NCBI GenBank assembly: GCA_024641985.1
Contig: JAHEBZ010000001.1
Coordinates: 202,056-266,055 of the forward strand
Direction: 5' to 3'
DNA length: 64,000 nucleotides
DNA from: Rhodoluna sp.
Lineage (GTDB): Bacteria > Actinomycetota > Actinomycetes > Actinomycetales > Microbacteriaceae
The notes under the pieces were generated by a model. That model ran no database searches. It saw only the letters and a list, made by a program, of their open reading frames with translations, and was not told the origin of the DNA. Both the position numbers and the translations under genes were made by a program. Positions within the stretch are counted from its first letter, which is position 1. The number at the start of each line of letters is the position of its first letter. Below, one piece after another: positions 52,957-62,049 of this stretch.

Positions 52957-54285
52957 TCATTCGCCAAGCAGGTCGCGCAAGGCCCTATCAAGTTCATCGC
53001 CATCCGAGTTGTCGCCAGATAACTTTGCGATCAGGGCACCAGGGTCGGCAATATCTTCGGCGCGCGGCAGCAAATCTACGTGATCCCAAAGTGAATCGCG
53101 TTTTTCGGCGCCAACCGCCTGGCCGATAGCTCGCCACATGCTGGCAGCCTCGCGCAACTTGCGAGGCCTAAGTTCTAGGCCCAATAGCGTGCCAAAGGTT
53201 TGTTCGGCGGGGCCACCGGTGGCTCTGCGGCGCCTTATGGCCTCGGCCAACGATGCTGCCTTGGGCAATAGTTTGGTGGCGTCTTCGGTAACCACATCAA
53301 CCCAGCCCTCGATAAGAGCGAGGGTGGTTTCGATTCGATCTAGCGCAAGGTTTTGCTCGGTGGTGCGCTCAGCAATAAACGCGCCAGACTCGAGCGCGCG
53401 TCTTAGCTCATCGGTGTTATTCGGGTCAAAGTCTTCTGCAATCTCGGTAATTCTTGAGTTGTCGATAGTTATGCCCGCGGCGTAGCCGCTAATTTGCGAA
53501 ACAACGGCATCGGCAAGCCACTTGCTGTGCTTAAACAAACGTGCATGCGCCATCTCGCGAACCGCCAAATAGATGTAAGCCTGGTCTTGCTCAATTTCGA
53601 GGCCGCCCACAAACGACTCAAGGTTTTGTGGAACAAAAGCGGCCCGCTGGTCTTTGAAGATTGGCAAACCGATGTCGCCGCCGGTCAGCACCTCGGCCGA
53701 AAGTTTGCCAAGGGCCTGGCCAAGTTGCATTGCAAACAGGGCGCCTCCGGCCGATTTCATCAGGCTGCTGGCATCGCCAAGCAAGGCGGCTAACTCTTCG
53801 GGGGCGTTCGCTTTCATGTTCTCGGATAGCGCTTCGCTCATGCGGTCGGCAACCGGTTGGGCAAGCGCCTGAAACAACACAGCGGCGTCAGCCACCCAGA
53901 TGTCACGCGACAAATACTTTGGCTCAGTGGTAAGTTCGGCAATTTGGGTGGCACCATTGAGCCAAAGAGTGCCAATAGAAATTGCATCAGAGATGGCCTT
54001 GCGGGTTGCCTCAGAAATCGGCCGGGCATCTTTCTTGGCTAACTCCCTGGCTTGTTTGGTTGCTAATTCCCAGTTAACTCCAGCGCCACTTTCGCCCGCC
54101 AAGCCGCCGATGGCAGCCTTCATCTGCTCAATCATTTTGGCCAACGCGGCAGGGTCGCTTGGCAACCCTGCAATTTTGGCAAGCTGGTCGGCATCCATGC
54201 CGTTTTGACCCGCAAGAAAATCACGCAGGAATGACTCAAAATCCTCGGGGCTCATTCCGCCGCCGTTAGTTGAGTTGTCGTTCAT
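52957..54285 (-). CDS. zincin-like metallopeptidase (DUF2342 family)
   Basis: 442 residues. A flexible N-terminus (MSPEDFESFLRDFLAGQNG) precedes a helical domain with a zincin-like site REMAH (243-247) followed by H253; this family commonly has Arg at the first position. The region YIYLAVREMAHARLFKH is the family signature. Some relatives are annotated as F420-associated hydrolases without proof. Start ATG 54285 has GAGGAGG just upstream. It lies divergent from the Lon-like gene, in the same neighbourhood as in mycobacteria. Confidence 0.88.
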   Translation of the reverse strand: MNDNSTNGGGMSPEDFESFLRDFLAGQNGMDADQLAKIAGLPSDPAALAKMIEQMKAAIGGLAGESGAGVNWELATKQARELAKKDARPISEATRKAISDAISIGTLWLNGATQIAELTTEPKYLSRDIWVADAAVLFQALAQPVADRMSEALSENMKANAPEELAALLGDASSLMKSAGGALFAMQLGQALGKLSAEVLTGGDIGLPIFKDQRAAFVPQNLESFVGGLEIEQDQAYIYLAVREMAHARLFKHSKWLADAVVSQISGYAAGITIDNSRITEIAEDFDPNNTDELRRALESGAFIAERTTEQNLALDRIETTLALIEGWVDVVTEDATKLLPKAASLAEAIRRRRATGGPAEQTFGTLLGLELRPRKLREAASMWRAIGQAVGAEKRDSLWDHVDLLPRAEDIADPGALIAKLSGDNSDGDELDRALRDLLGE

Positions 54286-54337
54286 TTCGCCTCCTCAACA
54301 ACGCTAACTCACCTAGGCTTAACCTCAACGAATCAGA

Positions 54338-55447
54338 GTGAGGTATTGGTTGAGCTTGTTCGACGATCAAGAATGGCAAAATCGCCGTCAGCACGGGCGC
54401 AATCGGCGCTTTTTCGGCTGGAGCCTGATGGGTCTGTTCTCTGCAGGCTTATTGATTGGCGTTTATTTGCCGACTCCTTACGTGATCGAGCAGCCGGGCC
54501 CAACCTTCAACGTTCTCGGTGACTCGGATGGCAAGCAGGTAATTTCGATCGATGGAGCTCAGAGCTTTGAGACCGCGGGAAATCTCGATCTGCTCACGGT
54601 TAGCCTGGTTGGCAATCGCCAAGAAACACCAAACTGGTTCGAACTTGGCGCCGCCTACCTAGACCCGGCAAAGATCATCATTCCAGTCGACGAGGCATTT
54701 CCTCAGCAACAAACGCAAGAGCAATACGAAGCTGAATCAAGCGCAATGATGGAGGAGTCGCAGCAAGACGCCATAGCGGCAGCTCTAACCAATCTGGGAT
54801 ACAAAATTCCTAGCCAGATTTACATCAGTGAGGTCACCAAGGGTGGCGCGGCCAGTGGCAAGTTGATAGCCGCCGATTTTGTTACAGCCGTCAACGGCAT
54901 AACTGTTGACACCATCGAAAAGCTACGAGCCGTTGTCGATACCTACGATGGCAAGACTCCGCTCAAGGTTCAGCTCAAGCGTGGTTCCAACATCGTGTTT
55001 CAAGACATCTCTCCCGTCAAGGATGAGACAGGGGCCTATCGACTTGGCATTCTGGTCGGCTATAAATACGACTTCCCTGTAAAAGTGACTTTGCAGCTCA
55101 GCGATGTTGGCGGCCCAAGCGGCGGAATGATGTTTGCCTTAGGCATAATCGACAAATTGACCCCGGGTTATCTAAACGGCGGAAAGTATGTGGCGGGAAC
55201 CGGAACCATCACCGCCGACGGAATCGTTGGGCCGATCGGCGGCATTCGACAAAAGCTTTATGGCGCTTACAACCAGGGAGCAAAATACTTTCTTGCTCCA
55301 GCAGAAAACTGTGATGAGGTTGTCGGGAACATCCCTGGAGATTTAAAGGTTTTCTCTGTGGCAAAGCTTTCTGATGCACTCAAGGTGCTTGGCAAAGTTA
55401 GCACCGGAGCCGATCTGAGCAAGCTTCAAACCTGCAAGACCAAGTAA
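54338..55447 (+). CDS. membrane-anchored PDZ / Lon-like (S16) protease
   Basis: 369 residues of the YlbL type. One membrane helix (about 25-44) then an extracytoplasmic region, a PDZ domain (about 155-225, TKGGAASGKLIAADFVTAVN) and a C-terminal Lon-type protease domain with the Ser-Lys dyad: S261 in GGPSGGMMFAL and K306 in GIRQKLYGAYN. It probably trims membrane or secreted proteins. The start GTG 54338 is uncertain: no ribosome site or well-spaced hexamer precedes it, and TTG 54350 is an alternative. UPF0182 follows after 24 bases. Confidence 0.88.
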   Translation: MRYWLSLFDDQEWQNRRQHGRNRRFFGWSLMGLFSAGLLIGVYLPTPYVIEQPGPTFNVLGDSDGKQVISIDGAQSFETAGNLDLLTVSLVGNRQETPNWFELGAAYLDPAKIIIPVDEAFPQQQTQEQYEAESSAMMEESQQDAIAAALTNLGYKIPSQIYISEVTKGGAASGKLIAADFVTAVNGITVDTIEKLRAVVDTYDGKTPLKVQLKRGSNIVFQDISPVKDETGAYRLGILVGYKYDFPVKVTLQLSDVGGPSGGMMFALGIIDKLTPGYLNGGKYVAGTGTITADGIVGPIGGIRQKLYGAYNQGAKYFLAPAENCDEVVGNIPGDLKVFSVAKLSDALKVLGKVSTGADLSKLQTCKTK

Positions 55448-55471
55448 CCAGGCAACAAATAGGAGCAAAAC

Positions 55472-58354
55472 GTGACCTCTGCAACAAACCTGCGCGCACC
55501 GAAGCGTCAAACCCCAGCCCGCATCGCAGTTTCGATCATCGTTGTTTTAGCGATTTTGCTGCTGAGCGCATCTGGGGTTTATACAGATCTGCTCTGGTTC
55601 GACCAGCTTGGGTTTGAAGAGGTCTTCACGACCCGCATTTACGCTCAGGTGGCAATCTTTGCTGCCGCTGCAATCGGGTTTGGTGGCTTAACCGGATTGG
55701 CCGTTTTCGCGGCTTTCAAAACCCGACCAATCTACCTAAAGTTCCCTGACGGTCGCGACCCGTTTGGTGCCTATCGCGCAATTCTCGACCAGCTTCGCAA
55801 GGTGATTTTGATTGGTGTGCCAACCCTGCTTGGTGTTTTTGCGGGTTTTGCCGCAACTAATTCGTGGTCGATGGTTTTGGCTTGGCTGAACCGCACCTAT
55901 ACCGGTGAAGTTGATGCTCAATTTGGCCTAGACATCGGTTTCTATCTATTCGACCTGCCTTTTCTTGGTGGCGTTGTAGGAATGCTCTCGGCAGCCGTTC
56001 TGCTCTCGGGGCTTTTGGCAGCTGGGGTGCACCTCATTTTTGGCGGCATTCGCTTGGCTGGTCGCGAGTCAAAGTTGACCAAGGCGGCTCGCGTGCAACT
56101 TGCGGTTACGGCCGCACTCTACCTTGTGGTTCAGGCTGCAAGTCTTTGGCTCGACCAATACCGAACCATGACAAGCGCTTCAGGGCTTTACACCGGTGCA
56201 ACCTACGCCGATGTAAACGCAACCATTCCCGGGTTCCAAATTTTGGCGATGATTTCTGTGGTGGTGGCCGTATTGTTCTTGGTGGCCGCGGTGATTGGTC
56301 GCTGGCGTTTGGCCATCACGGGAACCGGGCTGATGGTGATCAGTTCGATCGTTCTCGGCGGTGTTTACCCCTGGGTGGTTCAGAACTTTCAGGTTGGCCC
56401 TAACGAGCGCACACTCGAAGCCGAATACATCAATCGAAACATCGAGGCAACTCGCAAGGCCTATGGTCTCGACAAAGTTGAGGTTGTTGACTACAAAGCA
56501 ACCACCGATGCAACCTCTGGTGCTCTTCGAAGCGATGCCGAAACTACCGCGAACATTCGCATCATCGACCCCGCACTTGTCAGTGCGTCTTTCAAGCAGC
56601 TCGAGCAATACAAGCAGTATTACAACTTCGAGGCTCACCTCGATGTCGATCGCTACGAAATTAACGGCAAGGTTCAAGACACCGTGATTGCGGTTCGCGA
56701 GCTCGACCAATCTGGCCTCGGCGATTCACAATCTTGGTACAACAGCACCATCGTTTATACGCACGGCTACGGTGTAGTTGCGGCCTACGGAAACCAGGGT
56801 TCAACCGAGGGTCAGCCGGTTTTCTTGCAAAAGGGAATTCCAACCAATGGTTTGCTAGGCGCCTACGAACCTCGGGTTTACTTCGGTGAAAAATCACCTA
56901 CCTACTCAATCGTCGGTGCTCCGGCAAGCGCCGAGCCTCGCGAAATGGATTACCCAGCCGGTGATGGCGAAGCCGACCAGACCTACACAACGTTCAAGGG
57001 TGATGGTGGCCCAAAGCTCGATAATGTCTTTGCTCGTTTGGCGTATGCGCTCAAGTTCCAGAGCGAGCAGATTCTGCTGTCTGATGCAATCACAAACGAA
57101 TCGCAAATTCTCTACAATCGCACGCCCCGCGAGCGCGTTGCTGCGGTTGCGCCATACCTAACCCTCGATAGCGACAGCTACCCGGCGGTTGTCGACGGCC
57201 GTGTGGTTTGGATCGTCGATGGTTACACCACATCGGCCAACTACCCCTACTCTCGCGCCGAAAACCTAAGCGTTTCGGTTGCCGACAGCAACACCACAGA
57301 CCCCCTTGTTCGTGGCTCAATCAACTACATCCGCAACTCGGTCAAAGCCACGGTCGATGCCTACAGCGGCGCGGTCACGCTATACGCCTGGGATGAAAAA
57401 GATCCGATCCTAAAGACCTGGTCAAAGGTCTACCCAAACAGCATCAAGTCAATTTCTGAGATGTCTGGCGATCTGCTTAGCCACGTTCGCTATCCGGCCG
57501 ACTTGTTCAAAATGCAGCGCGCAATTCTTGGCCAATATCACGTCACCGAGGCGGGCGCCTTCTACTCCCAAGAAGATGCTTGGATGACTCCAAATGATCC
57601 TGTTGGCCAAGTTGCCGGGGCTACCGGCACCGAACAGCCGCCATACTTCTTGACTATGCAGGTGCCTGGCACCACAAGGCCAGCATTCTCGATTTACTCG
57701 AGCTTTATTCCGCGCTCAACGGGTGAGTCGACCCGCAACGTGCTGAAGGGCTATTTCGTTGCCGACTCTGATGCTGGTTCAAGTGCTGGAAAGGTGTCTG
57801 GCGAGTATGGCAAGTTGAGGCTCCTAAGTCTGCCTTCGAGCACAATTGTTCCCGGCCCAGGTCAGGTTCAGGCTTCCTTCAACGCCGACTCCGAAGTTTC
57901 GCGATTGCTAAACATTCTTCGCCAGGGTTCAACCAAGGTGCTAAACGGCAACTTGCTCACCCTTCCGGTTGGCGGCGGGTTGCTCTACGTGCAGCCCGTT
58001 TACATTCAGTCAACTGGCGAAACCAGCTTTCCGTTGCTCAAAAAGGTTTTGGTTGCCTTCGGCGACAAGATCGCCTTCGAAGACACACTTAGCCAGGCCC
58101 TAGATGTTCTATTCGGCGGCGACTCGGGTGCTGCTGCCGGCGACGGCGGTGCGGTCGTAACTCCAACTGAACCAGGCGCGAATACCCCTTCAACGGGTGG
58201 CGATAACGCTGCTCTAACCAAGGCGCTGCAGCAGGCTCGAACCGCAATTAGCGACAAAGAGGCTGCTCTTGCGGCCGGAGACTGGACAGCCTACGGCAAG
58301 GCCGAGAAGGCGTTGACTGCGGCTATCGCGGCGGCTTTGGCGGCAATTAAGTAG
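55472..58354 (+). CDS. UPF0182 large membrane protein
   Basis: 960 residues. Seven or so membrane segments occupy the first third (first at about 18-40, then ASGVYTDLLWFDQLG, the conserved opening). A large extracytoplasmic part follows, with WVVQNFQVGPNERTLEAEYI, YTHGYGVV and the SYPAVVDGRVVWIVDGYT segment typical of UPF0182. The C-terminus ends in a Gly/Pro linker and an Ala/Lys helix. Function unknown. Start GTG 55472 with AGGAG 6 bases upstream. It follows the Lon-like protease gene, as in mycobacteria, suggesting a shared envelope role. Confidence 0.92.
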   Translation: MTSATNLRAPKRQTPARIAVSIIVVLAILLLSASGVYTDLLWFDQLGFEEVFTTRIYAQVAIFAAAAIGFGGLTGLAVFAAFKTRPIYLKFPDGRDPFGAYRAILDQLRKVILIGVPTLLGVFAGFAATNSWSMVLAWLNRTYTGEVDAQFGLDIGFYLFDLPFLGGVVGMLSAAVLLSGLLAAGVHLIFGGIRLAGRESKLTKAARVQLAVTAALYLVVQAASLWLDQYRTMTSASGLYTGATYADVNATIPGFQILAMISVVVAVLFLVAAVIGRWRLAITGTGLMVISSIVLGGVYPWVVQNFQVGPNERTLEAEYINRNIEATRKAYGLDKVEVVDYKATTDATSGALRSDAETTANIRIIDPALVSASFKQLEQYKQYYNFEAHLDVDRYEINGKVQDTVIAVRELDQSGLGDSQSWYNSTIVYTHGYGVVAAYGNQGSTEGQPVFLQKGIPTNGLLGAYEPRVYFGEKSPTYSIVGAPASAEPREMDYPAGDGEADQTYTTFKGDGGPKLDNVFARLAYALKFQSEQILLSDAITNESQILYNRTPRERVAAVAPYLTLDSDSYPAVVDGRVVWIVDGYTTSANYPYSRAENLSVSVADSNTTDPLVRGSINYIRNSVKATVDAYSGAVTLYAWDEKDPILKTWSKVYPNSIKSISEMSGDLLSHVRYPADLFKMQRAILGQYHVTEAGAFYSQEDAWMTPNDPVGQVAGATGTEQPPYFLTMQVPGTTRPAFSIYSSFIPRSTGESTRNVLKGYFVADSDAGSSAGKVSGEYGKLRLLSLPSSTIVPGPGQVQASFNADSEVSRLLNILRQGSTKVLNGNLLTLPVGGGLLYVQPVYIQSTGETSFPLLKKVLVAFGDKIAFEDTLSQALDVLFGGDSGAAAGDGGAVVTPTEPGANTPSTGGDNAALTKALQQARTAISDKEAALAAGDWTAYGKAEKALTAAIAAALAAIK

Positions 58355-58359
58355 GCAGA

Positions 58360-58389
58360 TTCGCAACCACCTCAAAGGCGTGCTACACT
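58360..58389 (+). promoter_or_regulatory. promoter of the initiator tRNA
   Basis: -35 TTCGCA (58360-58365), 18-base spacer, -10 TACACT (58384-58389); transcription would start about 5 bases before the tRNA. Confidence 0.5.
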
Positions 58390-58400
58390 TGGAACTTCGC

Positions 58401-58474
58401 CGCGGGGTGGAGCAGTTCGGTAGCTCGCCGGGCTCATAACCCGGAGGTCGTAGGTTCAAATCCTGCCCCCGCAA
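58401..58474 (+). tRNA. initiator tRNA-fMet (anticodon CAT)
   Basis: Acceptor begins CGCGGGG and ends CCCCGCA, giving the unpaired C1/A72 of initiators; the anticodon stem has three G-C pairs (GGG/CCC) around loop CTCATAA; T-arm GTAGG-TTCAAAT-CCTGC. Discriminator A at 58474; CCA is not encoded. 74 bases. Confidence 0.96.
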
Positions 58475-58481
58475 CTAGAAA

Positions 58482-58519
58482 CAAAAGTTCGATCTCGAAA
58501 GAGGTCGAACTTTTGCTTT
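58482..58519 (+). terminator. terminator after tRNA-fMet
   Basis: A 15-base stem CAAAAGTTCGATCTC / GAGGTCGAACTTTTG with one G-U pair, closed by a GAAA tetraloop, followed by a T-rich CTTTA. Confidence 0.85.
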
Positions 58520-58563
58520 AACCGACCTTGTGAATAACTTCGGCACAATTTTTTGTCTGCACC

Positions 58564-58569
58564 TAATCT
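58564..58569 (+). promoter_or_regulatory. -10 hexamer of the repeat-bearing secreted protein gene (leaderless)
   Basis: TAATCT, 6 bases before ATG 58576. An ATG at 58572 is out of frame. Confidence 0.55.
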
Positions 58570-58575
58570 CGATGC

Positions 58576-59568
58576 ATGTTCCCTCGATGGTTAAATTCTC
58601 TGGCTGGCTTGGCCCTGGCATTTTCCCTGATTAGTTTTGCTCCGGTTCCAAGTTTTGCGGCCTGCCAAGCTGCGGGCGGGGCTGCATTCTCTTCCGGTTT
58701 CGAAATAACGGGCAATGTTGTCACTTTGTGCGGCAAGGCCGTCGAGGTGCAACCCGCGCGAAGTGCTGTGGTGGTTACAACCGTCATCCAGCCTGTCGCC
58801 CCAAAGCCAACTGTGGCCCCAAAGCCAACCGTGGCCCCAAAGCCAACCGTGGCCCCAAAGCCAAAGTTCACACCCAAACCTGTGGTCATAGTCAAAGCGC
58901 CCATCGTTCTCAAAATAATCATGGTCGATCGTTATGTTCCGCCACCTCCTGCCAAAACAATCGCAGTCGTGCCAACCCCCAGGCCAACCCCCAAGGCAAC
59001 GCCAAAGCCAACCTCAACTCCTCGGCCCGTCACTCCCACGCCCGCAGTCGTCACGCTTGTCAGCGTGATCACCACGCCTGAGGTCACCACCATCGACACA
59101 GGTTCGATTTCGTTCACTCCCGCAACAATGTCGGCAAACGTGTCCGACTCAAGTCTCAAAGTTGGTCAGCAAGCCACCTTTGCTGCAAATCCCTTCACCC
59201 ACTTTCGAACCGGCAACATCCTCGGCCGAGCCGCCGAGGTTAGCTTCACTGCCGGCTCGGTAACCTGGTCATTTGAGGGCGGTGGTTCGGCAAATGGTGT
59301 CACGGTGAGCCACGCCTTCTCAAATACCGGCACGTTCACGGCATTGGCATCGGTTAGCTACCAGGTGGCTTATCGCTTCGTCGGAGTCAGCGGTTGGGTC
59401 AATCAAGGGTCAATTGCCATGCAGGCTCAGGTCGAGGTGCAGGTTTCGGCCTCGGGGGCCATTGCGCCGCCAATCGATAACCCGCCGCCAGTTGGCAAAA
59501 AAATAGTCTTTTTGGTCGCGCGCAACTGCCTAGCCAACGCATCTGCGATTGGTTGTCTAAGCGGTTAG
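58576..59568 (+). CDS. secreted Pro/Lys/Thr-rich repeat protein with PKD-like domain
   Basis: 330 residues. A signal peptide (MFPRWLNSLAGLALAFSLIS, cleavage after SFA near residue 28) is followed by a short cysteine-bearing head, a Pro/Lys/Thr/Val-rich region with APKPTV repeats (about 75-100) and more PTPRPTPKATPKP sequence (about 135-160). Residues about 195-290 resemble a PKD/immunoglobulin-like fold (VTWSFEGGGSANGVTVSHAF, NTGTFTALASVSYQV). The end has a cysteine pair (CLANASAIGC). No LPXTG or membrane anchor. Probably an extended cell-surface or secreted protein; function unknown. Not similar to any named family that I recognise. Confidence 0.7.
   Translation: MFPRWLNSLAGLALAFSLISFAPVPSFAACQAAGGAAFSSGFEITGNVVTLCGKAVEVQPARSAVVVTTVIQPVAPKPTVAPKPTVAPKPTVAPKPKFTPKPVVIVKAPIVLKIIMVDRYVPPPPAKTIAVVPTPRPTPKATPKPTSTPRPVTPTPAVVTLVSVITTPEVTTIDTGSISFTPATMSANVSDSSLKVGQQATFAANPFTHFRTGNILGRAAEVSFTAGSVTWSFEGGGSANGVTVSHAFSNTGTFTALASVSYQVAYRFVGVSGWVNQGSIAMQAQVEVQVSASGAIAPPIDNPPPVGKKIVFLVARNCLANASAIGCLSG
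58798..58864. repeat. 18-base tandem repeat coding APKPTV units
   Basis: Three copies of GCCCCAAAGCCAACYGTG (58798, 58816, 58834) and a partial fourth to 58864. Near-identity at DNA level points to recent expansion by slippage. Confidence 0.85.
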
Positions 59569-59658
59569 CGATATTCAGATTTCTTTCAGTTTCCTTTCAT
59601 AAACTAATCAGACTTGCGTGCAAATCTTGAGTCAAGAAAAGCAAATGAAAGGCCAGCC

Positions 59659-60882
59659 TTGAGCGATTACAACCGCCAATTTTTGTTCAACACACCAACC
59701 GCTGCTTACCCGGTTCAAGCAAAGCTTTCGCTAAAGCAGCGACTAGCCAAAAAGACCACGGTTCTAAGCTTTGGCGCTGCAATCGCCCTTGGCGCTTTAA
59801 TCGGAGCAGCCTCGGGTGCTGCAGTTGGTGTTGGCTTTTACACATACATTTCAAAGCCGGCGCCAATAGTAGTAAACAATTCGGCTAACGTAACCTGGGT
59901 TACCGCTGCTGCGGCCGCCGCCTCGCCGTCTGTGGTTACCATCAATGTGTCTGGCGCATCTGGCGCAGGCAACGGCTCGGGCGTTGTTCTCAGTGCCGAC
60001 GGTTATGTGCTTACCAACGCGCACGTGGTCACGCTCGATGGTTCAGAGGCTTCCGTAAACATTGAAGTTAAAACCTCCGATGGCCACATTTATGGCGCAA
60101 CCGTGGTTGGCATCGACGCCACCAACGACCTAGCCGTAATCAAAGTCGCCAGCCCCATAGCAATGACCCCGATTGCATTCGCCGACTCAAACCGGCTAAA
60201 CGTGGGCGACGAAGTGGTTGCGTTGGGTGCTCCACTGGGGCTCTCAAACACCGTTACCCAGGGCATCGTGTCGGCGCTAAACCGAACCATTCAGGTGGCT
60301 TCATCTGAGGCACCTGAAAATTCAGATAACGGTGGGGGTGGCCTTCAATTCTTTAGCGGCTCGGGCAACGCAATAAATCTGCGCGTGATCCAAACGGATG
60401 CCGCAATCAACCCGGGCAACTCGGGCGGCGCACTGGTTAACCAGAGTGGTCAACTTATCGGCATCAACGTGGCAATTGCATCTGCCGGTTCAACTGGCAC
60501 ATCGGGCAGCATCGGTGTTGGGTTTGCAATTCCGGCAAACGTTGCTCAGCGTGTGGCCAACGAAATTATCAAAACCGGTTCGGCAAGCCACGGTTTGCTT
60601 GGTGCGGCCGTGGCCGATGCCACAAACTCAGATAACTCGGCAAGCTTTTCGGTAGGGGCCGAGGTTAAAGAGCTAACTGCAGGTGGAGCAGCCGAAAAAG
60701 GCGGCCTAAAGGTAGGCGATATTGTGACCAAATTCAACGGCGTAGTAGTTTCAAGCGCCAGTGAACTAACCGCGGCGGTGCGCCAAGAGCCAGCCGCAGC
60801 CATGGCAACCGTAGAGTTTTTGCGCGATGGCAAGACCCAAACTATTAAAGTAACTCTCGGCAACTCGGCCGACCTAAACTAG
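59659..60882 (+). CDS. HtrA/DegP-like membrane-anchored serine protease
   Basis: 407 residues from TTG 59659, which has GAAAGG 6 bases before it; an earlier in-frame start at 59614 is less likely. A cytoplasmic N-terminus is followed by one membrane helix (about 36-62), then a trypsin-like domain with the triad H122 (TNAHVV), D157 (ATNDLAVIKV), S255 (NPGNSGGAL), and a C-terminal PDZ domain (VKELTAGGAAEKGGLKVGDI). It degrades or processes misfolded envelope proteins. It lies 90 bases after the secreted repeat protein and 28 bases before the DUF3039 gene. Confidence 0.92.
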   Translation: MSDYNRQFLFNTPTAAYPVQAKLSLKQRLAKKTTVLSFGAAIALGALIGAASGAAVGVGFYTYISKPAPIVVNNSANVTWVTAAAAAASPSVVTINVSGASGAGNGSGVVLSADGYVLTNAHVVTLDGSEASVNIEVKTSDGHIYGATVVGIDATNDLAVIKVASPIAMTPIAFADSNRLNVGDEVVALGAPLGLSNTVTQGIVSALNRTIQVASSEAPENSDNGGGGLQFFSGSGNAINLRVIQTDAAINPGNSGGALVNQSGQLIGINVAIASAGSTGTSGSIGVGFAIPANVAQRVANEIIKTGSASHGLLGAAVADATNSDNSASFSVGAEVKELTAGGAAEKGGLKVGDIVTKFNGVVVSSASELTAAVRQEPAAAMATVEFLRDGKTQTIKVTLGNSADLN

Positions 60883-60910
60883 GCTCAACCGCTTCGAGAA
60901 AGGCAAATTC

Positions 60911-61198
60911 ATGGATGACTTCGGTCGCGATGGCGTAGGCGGGCAAACCGCAGGTTCGACCCTTCTCGAAGAGCAGGTTCAAAACGTAGAGCCCGGTGAC
61001 CACGAGCGAAACAGCCACTATGTGCGCAAAGAAAAAATCGTCGAGTCTGCGGTTCTGGGCACGCCGGTGGTTGCCCTCTGTGGCAAAATTTGGGTGCCTG
61101 GGCGCGATCCGCAAAAGTTTCCGGTTTGTCCAACCTGCAAAGATATTTACGATGGCCTTCGACCCGAAGACCCGAAGAGCTCCGAGCCTTCGAAATAG
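60911..61198 (+). CDS. DUF3039 small protein
   Basis: 95 residues. The conserved block VEPGDHERNSHYVRKEKIVE, then VALCGKIWVPGRDPQKFPVC and CPTCKDIY, defines DUF3039; the three or four cysteines suggest a zinc or metal site. Function unknown, restricted to actinobacteria. ATG 60911 has AAAGG upstream. murI follows after 24 bases but has its own leaderless promoter inside the gap. Confidence 0.92.
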   Translation: MDDFGRDGVGGQTAGSTLLEEQVQNVEPGDHERNSHYVRKEKIVESAVLGTPVVALCGKIWVPGRDPQKFPVCPTCKDIYDGLRPEDPKSSEPSK

Positions 61199-61209
61199 CA
61201 CTCCAAAGG

Positions 61210-61215
61210 TAGACT
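61210..61215 (+). promoter_or_regulatory. -10 hexamer of murI (leaderless)
   Basis: TAGACT, 7 bases before GTG 61223. Confidence 0.6.
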
Positions 61216-61222
61216 TGCGTTC

Positions 61223-62026
61223 GTGAATGACGCGCCAATTGGAATCTTTGACTCGGGAGTCGGCGGTCTTACCGTTGCTCGAGCCATTATCGACCAACTT
61301 CCTAACGAGTCGATCATCTATGTTGGCGACACGGCAAACACGCCCTATGGCCCCAAGAGCATTCCAGAGGTTCGCGAACTAGCCCTTGCCGTAATGGATC
61401 GGCTGGTTGATGAGGGCGTGAAACTCCTGGTAATCGCATGCAACTCAGCTTCGGCGGCGGTGCTTCGCGATGCTCGCGAGCGTTACACCGAAGGCCGCGG
61501 AATTCCAGTTGTCGAAGTTATTCAGCCTGCAGTTCGCCGTGCCGTGGCTGCAACGCGCAACCGCAAGGTAGGCGTGATTGGCACAAACGCAACCATCGCT
61601 TCAAAGGCATACGATGATGCCTTTGCCGCCGCCGTAGATCTGCAAATTTCGAGCGCAGCTTGCCCAGCATTTGTCGAGTTCGTTGAAAATGGCGTAACCT
61701 CGGGCCCAGAATTATTAGCCGCCGCCGAAACCTATCTCGGCCCAATTCGCGAGGCAGGGGTCGACACCCTGGTTCTTGGCTGCACCCACTACCCATTGCT
61801 CACAGGCGCAATTGCTTATGTGATGGGCGAAGATGTAACCCTGGTTTCGAGCGCCGAAGAGACCGCAAAAGACGTTTACAGAACTCTCGTTGCGCACAAC
61901 CTGTTGCGCACCGATGCCGCCAAGCCAAGCCTTCGGTTTCAGTCAACCGGCGATGCAGCGGCTTTTGAAAAACTTGCCCGTCGATTCTTAGGCCCAGAGG
62001 TGGCCAAGGTCGAACGTTTGGCATAA
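61223..62026 (+). CDS. murI: glutamate racemase
   Basis: 267 residues. It makes D-glutamate for the peptidoglycan stem. N-terminal [17 protein letters not shown] and the two catalytic cysteine contexts ACNSASA (about residue 74) and GCTHYPL (about residue 185) are canonical. Leaderless GTG start. rph follows after 23 bases and rdgB overlaps rph, a murI-rph-rdgB order shared with mycobacteria, where I recall an MBL-fold gene between murI and rph that is absent here. Confidence 0.96.
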   Translation: MNDAPIGIFDSGVGGLTVARAIIDQLPNESIIYVGDTANTPYGPKSIPEVRELALAVMDRLVDEGVKLLVIACNSASAAVLRDARERYTEGRGIPVVEVIQPAVRRAVAATRNRKVGVIGTNATIASKAYDDAFAAAVDLQISSAACPAFVEFVENGVTSGPELLAAAETYLGPIREAGVDTLVLGCTHYPLLTGAIAYVMGEDVTLVSSAEETAKDVYRTLVAHNLLRTDAAKPSLRFQSTGDAAAFEKLARRFLGPEVAKVERLA

Positions 62027-62049
62027 ATAATCACAACACAAGGAGCATC

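Noticed and set aside
52957-54285. REMAH instead of HExxH in the zincin as an inactivating change
   Set aside because: Arg at the first position is, to my knowledge, usual in this actinobacterial family, so it is not a peculiarity of this copy.
58798-58864. Short regular repeats as a possible CRISPR array
   Set aside because: Units are 18 bases, directly adjacent with no spacers, in frame, and code APKPTV within a protein.
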